From assembly GCA_905331475.1 (NCBI GenBank), contig CAJNYU010002220.1:248001-312000 (forward strand): a stretch of DNA of 64,000 nt. Direction: 5' to 3'. The number at the start of each line of letters is the position of its first letter. The stretch's first letter is position 1. Under the pieces are notes generated by a model. That model was not told the DNA's origin. It saw nothing but the letters and a program-made list of their open reading frames with translations, and did no database searches. The translations under genes were made by a program, and so were the position numbers. Below are positions 54,517 through 64,000 of this stretch, one piece after another. This DNA is from Rotaria socialis. Taxonomy: Eukaryota > Rotifera > Eurotatoria > Philodinida > Philodinidae.

Positions 54517-55063
54517 TTAGGAAGTAGCTATTGTACCTTGATTCAATTGTAACTTCTCTGTCACTCCTTTTTCATCTGATATTGATTCATTATTAGTTGG
54601 AGCCACACTTACACGATATATTGTTTCACCTTTTGCTTGGAGCATTTGAGCAATATTTCTATCAAAGATTAAAAATAATTATTGCATTTAAATTTAATGT
54701 CGTATATTACTTGAATTTTCCATCTTGTGTTAAATCTTTAAACCAACCTAAATTATCGGCAATTAAATGAAGATTTGAACATGAATCACATCGAATAATG
54801 ACAACTCCTTGCTCATATGATTGACGAGTAAAAGTTTTGTGTAATTTATGATTACATACTTTACATGTAAATTGAATTCCCATTCGTTTTGATTCTACTG
54901 CTTTATTTATATTAGCTAATGGAATCTTAGATTGTGAAATATTATCATTGGATTGCGATGAGAACTTTCGAAGAAGATTTCGATGATGATAAGTAATGGT
55001 TTTTGACGAACTGAGTACTACTCGACTAGTTGCAAAAAGACGTGTCAATGTAAGACGAATCAT
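54517..55063 (-). CDS. DNLZ: DNLZ / Zim17-type zinc-ribbon protein (mitochondrial Hsp70 escort)
   Basis: Keeps mitochondrial Hsp70 soluble and supports matrix protein import in characterised relatives. Exons 55063-54711 and 54658-54517 give 164 aa. Residues 1-38 form a basic, Ser/Thr-rich leader without acidic residues (MIRLTLTRLFATSR), as expected for mitochondrial import. The zinc-binding domain has CKVC (67-70) and CDSC (92-95), with QGVVIIRC between and the family signature IADNLGWF (101-108) after. The second exon adds NIAQMLQAKGETIYRV and a polar tail. Length and motif order are typical for the family. Confidence 0.93.
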
Positions 55064-56135
55064 TTATAATAAATCTAATTCAATAAAATCAAAATCAAAC
55101 ACAATATGTGTTAGAATAGTGGAAATAAATAAAAACGATGTAAATTGGTTTAATGCAATGATATGTCTTGATTGGTTTGATAAATCATAGCAAATCAAGT
55201 CAATTTCACAAAGGATGTCGCTATTGTTCGTTTATTTTGCAGACATGTAGTATATAATAAACGCACACATCGAATCTGCTTTGTTCTTTTTGTTGCACAG
55301 ATATCACCACAGAAACGGGCAATCATTAACTGTCTACATAAGCAATAAATTCAGTATGTTTGCCAAATCCTACGCTTCATGTTATAGAACATATACAGAT
55401 ACAGTAGGAAACTCTCGTTTTTTCGCCGAGTATTGAGCTCACTATCACGAAGTAAATCATTAATGAAAGTTCATCTTAAAAAGAAATAGAGCAATGCTTA
55501 TCTTTTATGTAGAATTACACTAGACAATTGATCTGATTAAAGAGAAATCTTTACTGCGTATCAACCCAGGTCATATCTTCGTAAAGAAGACACGTTTATG
55601 TGCGACGTCCTAGTAATTCAGAAGTCGAACAACATTTTTTCTAGTAATATTTTTACATGGATACATCTATCCACCTAAATTCGTCGAAAAACTTCGATAT
55701 AGATAAATAGCGAAATTCAAGTTGTCGTATGTAACAAGCAGAACCTCTGAAAACATTGATAATGTTTCTCAGGATTAATCAGCACTCGGGGTAGTTTTTT
55801 TTTATTACTCTAGTGATTAAGAAAACAGTGAAAAAAACTCATTTAGAACAATATTTTCGTTATTATTCAACCTCTCGAGCTAAAATTTTTACTTGAGCAA
55901 GACTGTATTATGTATTAAAAATCAGCATCGTTTTTGGTTTGAAATATTTTAGTATGAAATCACTCACATGAGTGACTCTTTCATACATGAACTATGCACA
56001 TATGGTATAAACGTGAATATCTGAATCCTGTTGAAATCACATTATGTTGTTACCAAATGATTCTTCATAAAAATCTATTGAGTACGACCTTTATGTCGTC
56101 CTTTTCTTTTCATATGCGATCATCTACAAATATAA
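55064..56135. other. no gene recognised
   Basis: AT-rich intergenic sequence upstream of DNLZ and downstream of the small gene at 56136. Confidence 0.5.
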
Positions 56136-56462
56136 TTAACGCACCCTTTTTTTTGATACACGTGTATTAGCAATTGGATTTTTTGGTTCATTGCCAAATG
56201 AAGATTCTTGTTCGAATTTATTATCTGATGTTCGATTCATAGCATTTATAGTTATTCTATCACCGATAAAAATTGCTCTTGTTGATAATAGTTTTTACTT
56301 CGTTATAATTTTTGACAGACTATTTTTCAAGAATGGAACGATTACGTACATTATTACATCATATAATTCTTGTTTTTCCATAATTACTTCACTATGTGAT
56401 GTATCTGTTGTTGTATCGATATGGAGTGAACATTCGATAAATTCTCGAATTTTATCATTCAT
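56136..56462 (-). CDS. hypothetical 94-aa protein, two exons
   Basis: Exons 56462-56299 and 56256-56136 join across a 42-bp GT-AG intron in phase. The first half is helical and acidic (MNDKIREFIECSLHIDTTTD, then IMYVIVPFLKNSLSKII); the tail is basic (NTRVSKKRVR). The frame stays open upstream of the chosen Met (QFYKKNK) to another acceptor-like site, so the protein may begin in an earlier exon. No family recognised. Confidence 0.4.
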
Positions 56463-57243
56463 TTTATTCTTTTTATAAAATTGCCGAACTCAATATTATG
56501 AACTAATACTAAGCAACCTATTTTATCCTAATCTAAAAATAGATACTTACCTAGCTGTTCGTATAGTTTTCATGAAAAAAATTAATAACATTTCATTATA
56601 GAGGTTCTCCTTCCAATGTGACTATTTTTTCTCATTCTGACACGATTATCTTGGTGATATGCTGCAGCAGTTTTTTGTCTATGTACTTGTACTGTGAAGA
56701 AATATATTTCCAATAAGTAGGACTAATAGAATATGATATGAGACACATCACCAAATATTGCAACAATACGTGAAAAATAATTATAATAGATAAAGTAAAT
56801 AAATATCCTTCATCATGTTCTCATCAACGAATGAAATATCATATAATATTAAAGGGAATGAGCATGTGTGAGAATAAATAGGAACATATCCTTAGTCACA
56901 TCAAAAATATATTTTTTTATGAGAATGAAATATTAGCTGAATCAAAACATCAAATGAAACGTTTTTCATGTTTCAAAATAATAGCAGAAGTAATATTGAA
57001 GAGAAAAAAATTTATTCTACAAATAGTTCATATTGATAATAATTTCTCATTCCAAATTAATCTTACTTTTCCTGTGGACCAAAAATAAAAATTAGAGAAG
57101 ATTTTTAAAATCTAGCAGAGTAACTTTTTAAGTTTTATTTTAGGTTTTTCTAGTTTGATTGCACAATAAAAGTACTATTTTGTAAAGTTATCAAGTTTTT
57201 GAGAGAAAAATACAATATAAGAATAAATATAAAAAAAACGTTT
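56463..57243. other. spacer with a possible unassigned minus-strand exon
   Basis: On the minus strand a good acceptor (TTTCTTCACAG) ends just before 56691 and is followed by an open, basic stretch (VHRQKTAAAYHQDNRVRMRK and so on) to a TAA near 56585. Its partner exons are unknown; it may belong to the small gene at 56136. The rest is AT-rich with no signal. Confidence 0.35.
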
Positions 57244-59584
57244 TCACGCGATCACTTCAAGAATTTTACCCATAGCAACAATTCGACCTTCATTGCGTAA
57301 TTTAAATCGACTAAGTTCAGGAAAAATTCTAAATGGTTCCATACAAATGGTTCGTCCAGTTTCTAATAATTCGAATCTTGCAATTGCTACTTGATTTTTT
57401 CTAATAGATATTGGATTTTCTTGTATTCTTTCACCAGTTTTATAATCAATCAATGTTATCAATTGTTTTAATTGAACTGCAGCAATGGCTGTATGAATAT
57501 GAAGCGAAGCTGAATAACCTGAAGAAATTGTAGATTTGGGTGTAGTTATCATCACCTAATTTCGAAAATATGAATAACTCTAGCAATGATGTATTTATTT
57601 ATTTTACTTGTGCATCGAAAATTCTTCCAACACTGCATAGTTCTTCTTGAGCATTGCATAGTACAAATCCGGGTGAGATTATCTAAAAATTTTCTTTAGA
57701 AATTAAATGAATAAAAAGAAAACTTACTAGTTCTTCGATTGTTTTTAATGTGACTTTAACATTTTGTCCACACAAGCCAGTATCAGTTTTCATATCTTCA
57801 TAATAAATATTTGCAATTTCAACAACTTTTGTTTCAGGCATAAGGAAACATTGATCACCAACACGACACGATCCTGACTCAATTTTACCCACAACAATAG
57901 TGCCCTTGTCCTAAATTGAAAATGTACATATTTTACTATAAAAATCAAATAAAAATAAACTTCGTATTGTTCAGCAATAGGTATACGCAATGGACCATTA
58001 ATATTATTATTGGATGTTTGTGGATCATCAAGATATGTACGAGTAATTGATCTTCTAAACAAAAGAATTATTTTCCATTTTTCACGGAAAAAAATTTATT
58101 TAATACGAAAGATCATTTCATTTTTTTACAACTTACAATACGACTACGTTTTCACGAAGTAAAACATTGACATTAACTAGCATCATTAATATATGTTTTT
58201 TCTGATCGTTCAGAATTAATTTTACAGAACTTTCGTCTTCTAAGTATTTGATGAAATCATTTACATTAGTTGGATTTTTAAATTCATCGTTGATATAGGA
58301 TTCTATGAACCCATGGCACTTGAAATTTCTGTCCGATTTGTAAATAAGTAAATCAACTAATTCAGTCATTTTAATTTTTGATTGTTTAGCAAATTCGATT
58401 AATTTTTTATTGATTAATTTCAGTCGTTTATCATTTATCGGCCTTTCCGATTTGATGAATTCTAAAGCAGCTCGATTATAAGATGCTTTAAAATCATAGA
58501 TTATTTGTGGTGCACTTGTTTCTTCTTGACTTTTTCGATCGAATTCTTCTCTGATTTGATCGATTACAGGTGTTAAAAGATTAGCAAAAACGTTCTGTAT
58601 TACTTTTTCACTAGCTTTTATACTAAAATTATTAAAAATAAATAATACAACGTTAAATAGTATCAGATTACCTTAGATCACCAAGTTCGATCTGTAAAAC
58701 GTTTAGTTTTGCTGACAATTCAGTTTGAACTAGATCAATCCTTTTGTCTGAGGATAATAATTGTTTGTTCATGCTGTCATTTTGTGTCCGTAGCTCAATC
58801 AATTGGCTGGTTAAATTGATTAATTCTGTTTTGATATCTTGGTTTTCATTCTTAACATCAATCATATCTAATTTTGTTTGATTGATTTCATTCTGAAATG
58901 CAAAAGAAAGCAATAAAAAAAAGATTAGTACTGATGAACAGTAATTGGCTAACTAGACTGATATGCAAGTCCTTAAAGTGTTGAAAACTAGGTACTCAGT
59001 CGTTTCTCCGGACACAGTACTTACTGATAATCCATGTATGTATGCTTCAACAGCACGTAATAATCGTTGAATTTTTTGTTTTTGTGCATCATTTAGATTA
59101 ATGGATTCAATTATCTGGTTTATATCAATTAAAGCATTTAGTACTTTGGCCAATTCCTTGTTTTCCTTTATACAACCAGTACTAGCCGATTCACAAAAGT
59201 CTTTTATTGATCTTAAGCAGCTTAATGGTATTCCCGGTACGTGTTCAGAAATCGCAATTACTTTGTCAATTAAAATAATTAACTCTCTAAACATTTTTCT
59301 TCGTTTGCTGATTTGTTTTTTGTTCATTGCCGGCTGATTACTGTTCACTGTCGGTTGTTTGTTGTTCATTGTCGGTTGTTTGTTACTCATTTGTACGATT
59401 TCAACAGGTGTATCATTGTTCTTCTAGAATTAACAAGACAAGGGTTTTGATGCAGATTCCCTCAGAATTACAATTATTAATTTACCTTTTTAATGAAAAT
59501 TTCTTTAACTACATTGAAATTTTTTATACTTAGACTGAAAATGGTTTTACCTAGATTGAAAATCGATATGAAACAGTTCATCAT
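57244..59584 (-). CDS. helical-domain fusion to eRF3 C-terminal barrels, lacking the GTPase domain
   Basis: Eight exons in phase: 59584-59486, 59423-59025, 58892-58672, 58622-58137, 58054-57961, 57910-57728, 57682-57608, 57555-57244 (622 aa; the first Met is uncertain, 59581 or further upstream also possible). Residues about 77-165 form a helical region (AISEHVPGIPLSCLRSIKDF, later NKELAKVLNALIDINQIIES) that resembles the N-terminal four-helix HeLo/MLKL-like adaptor regions, a tentative call. Residues 168-240 are a coiled coil, 240-405 another helical region. From about 419 the sequence is clearly eRF3/GSPT domains II and III: NGPLRIPI, DKGTIVVGKIESG, TIEELIISPGF, YSASLHIHT, RFKLRNEGRIVAMGK. 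No P-loop (GHVDxGKS), NKxD or other G motif occurs anywhere upstream. An eRF1-binding but non-GTPase role can only be guessed. Confidence 0.85.
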
Positions 59585-60210
59585 ACAACGAAACGGTGAT
59601 AAAAATATCATTTGAATGATAACCATCGACTTTGATTCTAAAATGAAATATTCTTGTTGAATTACACTAAGCAATGGTGATAATTGTTTTTATGACAAAA
59701 AGATGAATCTGAAAAAGCTATTTAACGAAATAAATCAATATTTGTTCTCGAGATATTGAATTTATGATAACGCCTGAAAAATGGAACATCACAATTTGGA
59801 CAGCCCTTAGAATGGACGAGTAAATTTTCGGCCTATGTGTATTGTAATCTAAAGGCTTTGTCAACACTTGAAAAGTTATTGGTTAGTGAAGAAACGTGAT
59901 TGATTGAAAAGATAATTCAAATATAATGCACTTTTCTCTCAGAGTTCTTCAATTCAAACAGCTTGTGAAATAACAAAAATTCACATTGATAGTAGCGCTA
60001 AGCTTTCGTGAAAAATAATATATTTTAATTCCAAGACAAATTTATAATTTTTGTCCTTGAATTTTCATAGTTTTCTTGAAATTAGTGGAAATATCGGTAG
60101 AGGACATCATTCTTCCAATTCAAAATGGTTAGAGCGAGAGCGAATAGTCTTCCTGCTCGCAAAGTGCCAAATCTTTTCTGTCTTGTAAATCATTTTAGTT
60201 TCTTTAAAAT
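59585..60210. promoter_or_regulatory. shared divergent promoter region
   Basis: The only space between the minus-strand eRF3-like fusion gene and the plus-strand PMPCB gene, so it must serve both starts unless the fusion gene has further 5' exons here. No specific element identified; AT-rich with no strong TATA box. Confidence 0.4.
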
Positions 60211-62634
60211 ATGTTACTTCGTAGTCTTGTTCATGGAGCTGGTAGATTTGCAGTTCGTTCCTCGGTAAATTTTCTAACATCTATCTTTAACAATGATTAA
60301 TTTTTAATTTTAACTTAGTTTCGTAATTTAACGAGCACTCTTCAAACAAATCCATCGGTAACATATCAACAAACTCTTCTTAACGTACCAGAAACTCGAG
60401 TAACATCAACAAAAAATGGTTTGCGTGTAGCATCAGAAGATTATGGTCTACCAACATGTACTGTTGGAATATGGATTGATGCTGGTAGCCGATTTGAAAC
60501 AGCTGAAAATAATGGTACAGCTCATTTTCTTGAACATATGGCTTTCAAAGTAAGCGAGACAAACATTTTTCTATAAAAATTACAAAAAAAAATTTTTTTT
60601 CAGGGTACAAATAAACGAACACAACGTGAACTTGAACTTGAAGTTGAAAATCTTGGTGCACATCTCAATGCTTATACATCAAGAGAACAAACTGTTTATT
60701 ATGCAAAATGTTTTAGTAAAGATTTACCGCAAAGTAAATTCTTTTAGGTTGTTTTTTTTATTTGAAATTTTCATATTCAATATAAATAAATAGTTGTTGA
60801 GCTTCTATCGGATATAGCTCAAAATAGTCAATTTGGTGAAGAAGAAATTGAACGTGAACGTCATACTATTCTACGTGAAATGCAAGAAATTGAAAATAAT
60901 TTACAAGAAGTCGTTTTCGATCATTTACATGCAACTGCTTATCAAGGAACTCCGTTAGGACGAACTATTCTTGGCCCTAGTGAAAATATTAAGTAAATTT
61001 GTTAAAGAGATTTTTTTTACCATTTATTTATTATTTGTAATTTAAGATCAATTAAAAAAGCTGATTTACTTAAATATGTAGGAACACATTATAGAGCATC
61101 ACGAATAGTTTTAGCTGCTGCTGGTGGAGTTAATCATGATCAATTAGTTCATTTAAGTGAAGAACATTTCGGAAAATTGAAAGCTGGTGCTCAAGGAGAC
61201 TTCAATGATCTGATGCCATGCCGGTAAGATAATTTAATTAGCGTTTAAGTTTACGAAAATATGGAAAATATTAATTTAAATATTAGTTTCACCGGAAGTG
61301 AAATTCGTGTTCGGGATGATGATATGCCATTGGCTCATATTGCAATTGCTGTTGAAAGTACTGGTTGGGCCGATGCTGATACTATTCCACTGATGGTTGC
61401 GTCGACTATTGTTGGAAATTGGGATAGGTAAAAGTAATTTTCTACTGTAAAAGTGAACAAAATCGAATATTAAAACTTTTTCTCTTCATTATTATCTATA
61501 AAGATTCTGAACTATTTGTTCTAATTACTAGAAAAGATTTGTCTTGTACATTGTTTGTATGCATTCTTTCTGATGTTGAATATTGTTTCTTATGTAAATG
61601 AGAAAATGAATAGTTTTAATATGAATTATATGCCTAAAGTATATTTCACTGTTGTAAATTTGAAATAGTTCAATCTGGTGTATTCGCTCTAAATTGATCG
61701 TTGAGCAAATAGAAAATTAATTAATTAAGATTAGAAGTTCAAAATTTAAGAATATCAGATGATTAAGACTTTCCCAAGGAATTGCATTAGCTCTAGCCCA
61801 TTTTAAGAAATTAGTCTGTTGACGTCTCTAAAAATCAAACAAACCTATTGATTAATAGTTGAATGATAAATTTAATAGATCTATGGCTGGTGGTGGTCAT
61901 GTAGCAACGCGTCTTGGTCAACAAGCAAATAAATATAATTTATGTCATTCATATCAAGCTTTTAATACATGTTATACAGATACCGGTTTATGGGGAACTT
62001 ATTTAGTTACTGATCGAATGAAAATCGATGATGCCATGTGTGCAATACAAGATGAATGGTATTCGATTTAAAATTAATTTTCAGTTGTTTAATGTATTAT
62101 TTTATTTTAATGTTTAAGGTGTCGTATTGCAACGGCGTGTACTGATATTGAAGTGACAAGAGCTAAAAATTTACTCAAAACTAATATGTTATTAATGCTT
62201 GACGGATCAACACCAATTTGTGAAGATATTGGGCGGTTCGTTTTGTCTTATTTTTTTGTAACATAAAAGTCATATATATTTTTATCGTTTTCCAGTCAAT
62301 TACTTTCCTATGGTCGACGTATTCCCTTACATGAACTGGACGCTCGTATTGATGTAAATATATATATTTTATTATTTGAACGAATGAAATCAATCAATTC
62401 GAAATACCAATTTTAATTTTAATTTTAGGCTGTTGATGCAAAAACAGTTATGGCAGCAATGAAACAATATGTTTACAATCATTGTCCAGCTATCGCTGCT
62501 GTTGGTAAGTTAGACTTTTTTTTTATTTTAGTAATGGAAAAATGTTTATATTATATCGCCTTTTTTAAGGTCCCATTGAACAGCTACGTGAATACAATCG
62601 AACACGTAGTCGAATGTATACTATAACACATTGA
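60211..62634 (+). CDS. PMPCB: mitochondrial processing peptidase subunit beta
   Basis: Catalytic subunit of the matrix peptidase that removes import presequences; acts as a heterodimer with the alpha subunit. Eleven exons in phase: 60211-60264, 60319-60549, 60604-60733, 60794-60992, 61047-61223, 61287-61427, 61879-62058, 62119-62235, 62296-62353, 62429-62504, 62570-62634, giving 475 aa (relatives about 480-490). The leader [18 protein letters not shown] is a typical presequence. The inverted zinc motif HFLEH is at 87-91 and the third zinc ligand fits Glu167 (TILREMQE). Other family blocks: [46 protein letters not shown], and the Gly loop [14 protein letters not shown]. Ends [17 protein letters not shown]. 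The 451-bp intron 61428-61878 is the only long one. Confidence 0.97.
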
Positions 62635-64000
62635 TCATAGAATATGATCGATATTTCTTCTCGTTAATTCGTTTTGTTGACCCTATTTATGAAGAACGGT
62701 GATGAATCTATTTCATGGTCAATGATAAAAATAAATGTAGAAAATGATCTGGTGCTCTGTTGTTGTTGTTGTGTGTTCATTCGGGGAAAAAAGAATTAGT
62801 CTCCTTTTTCAGATTTAATATTGGAACAACGACTAACATCGATATGCTATTTCGAACAATGTTTTAAAAGAAAAAATGATCTTTGTTGAAAGTTTACAGA
62901 TAAAAAAAGAAATGTTTATTCCGTAAAAGAGAGACATGAAAGTTTCAGCGACAATGAATAATATTACTATTTCACAAATCGGAAAGCAGCAGCTCCAGAT
63001 ATTTATCTCTTCAATCGACATCGAAAAGGCCCAGCTTCCGATTTAACTCCATCTGCCAAATGGAATCATTCAAAAACAAAAAAAAACACATTTGTTTTTG
63101 TTTTATTTCATAAGCTAATGTTTATTTTGAAAACTTTGTCGTTGAACAATCGAAAGAGACATGAGAACATGATTTTCTTCGATATTATGCAAGGTGAAAT
63201 CTTTTTAGACTTTCTCGTTTCGGTAAAATATTTTTGAAAAACACATCAAAATGGTCGCTTTTAAATGAAAATTTGATAGAAAGTAAAAAAACTTAAAACG
63301 AATTCACTTTTCCAGCGTACAAATAAGCGATTGGATCAGCTCAACACTATAGTACCTGGAAGATAATCGGTTTTAGATCTGAAATATTCTATTTCTTTAA
63401 CACTTGTCAAAATTGGCATTTCATCGTAATGAGAGATCACTTTTATTCATTTATTGAAAAGTATTTCGTAGAGATAAATGTGTTCAAAGTGATTTTGCCT
63501 TACAATACATGGAAGAAAAACATGTTCTAATGTCTCCGCTTGTAATTGCTGAAAACTACCAGTCAAAAATTACTATTGTTCATAGAATTTTAATTTTATC
63601 CTAATATCGTTTAACTTCGAACATCAACAATAAATACTTGCAAATACGTGATATTTGATTATAATATTATTTTCATTAGAACATGAAAACTATAGATTTG
63701 ATTATGTTTGAACCTTCAATCTCATCACTCTTCACTTACTAATGCATAAATCACATTATTTATTAGACTTCTAGCTAACTAATTTGATACTATCATTGAC
63801 ATAACACTAGCTAAAAACATGATCATTACACGAATGATGCACTGACGATGATATTATCATACAAAATCGATCAAGTTTGCGATCAGAAATTGAGAAACTA
63901 TCACTAGTTTAAGACATGAAAACAAAATCAAACATATTAGCGAAGGTTTTGTCTTGCGCTATAAAATTAAGTCGCTACTTATTGATATCAAATAGAGAAT
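62635..64000. other. no gene recognised (right flank)
   Basis: PMPCB 3' flank with a short TTG repeat (62759-62772) and AT-rich spacer to the window end. No coding signal. Confidence 0.5.

Noticed and set aside
56191-56478. 95-codon plus-strand open frame rich in Ile/Phe
   Set aside because: It is the complement of the two-exon minus-strand gene at 56136-56462, which has proper splice sites.
59101-59533. Plus-strand open frames within 59.1-59.5 kb
   Set aside because: Antisense to exons 1-2 of the eRF3-like fusion gene.

Overview
This is a eukaryotic, strongly AT-rich window. It holds intron-rich genes whose introns are mostly 40-70 bp with GT-AG ends. Protein content points to a small invertebrate, most probably a bdelloid rotifer. 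The clues are a metazoan-type AMPK alpha, an AGO-clade Argonaute, a plant-like DYW-type PPR gene (among animals I know of these only in bdelloids), a Thr/Ser-linker protein family I associate with rotifers, and short TGTGGG-like tracts resembling the bdelloid telomere repeat. The taxon is an inference, not a database match.

Layout: 2.1-6.3 kb, AMPK alpha (20 exons) with an antisense tRNA-Gly(GCC) inside one intron; 7.3-9.6 kb, a 0.9 kb inverted-repeat element and a short repeat; 9.7-12.2 kb, a GT11-type fucosyltransferase (minus); 15.9-17.2 kb, an alveolin-motif-like protein; 18.9-20.3 kb, a decayed alpha/beta-hydrolase (AADAC/HSL type, minus); 21.8-24.8 kb, two repeat elements; 25.9-31.0 kb, an Argonaute that has lost two slicer residues; 31.6-36.8 kb, repeats, a damaged Thr/Ser-rich gene and a Harbinger-like MITE; 37.2-43.8 kb, a DYW-type PPR gene with tandemly duplicated exons and one in-frame TGA; 44.7-45.2 kb, a foldback element; 45.4-56.5 kb, small minus-strand genes (a terminal exon, a 92-aa putative zinc-binding protein, a metallo-beta-lactamase-like protein, DNLZ/Zim17 and a 94-aa hypothetical); 57.2-59.6 kb, an unusual fusion of helical domains to the C-terminal barrels of eRF3 without the GTPase domain (minus); 60.2-62.6 kb, the mitochondrial processing peptidase beta subunit, divergent from the fusion gene.

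Nearly all gene models were built by joining exons by hand. Exon phases and total lengths were checked to be multiples of three. No operon or single pathway links the genes. Three have probable or expected mitochondrial roles (DNLZ, PMPCB, and perhaps the PPR protein), but they are not arranged as a unit. The most interesting items are the GTPase-less eRF3 fusion, the DYW-PPR gene with exon amplification, the predicted slicer-dead Argonaute and the tRNA nested antisense in the AMPK gene. No CRISPR array, rRNA or bacterial-type operon was seen.
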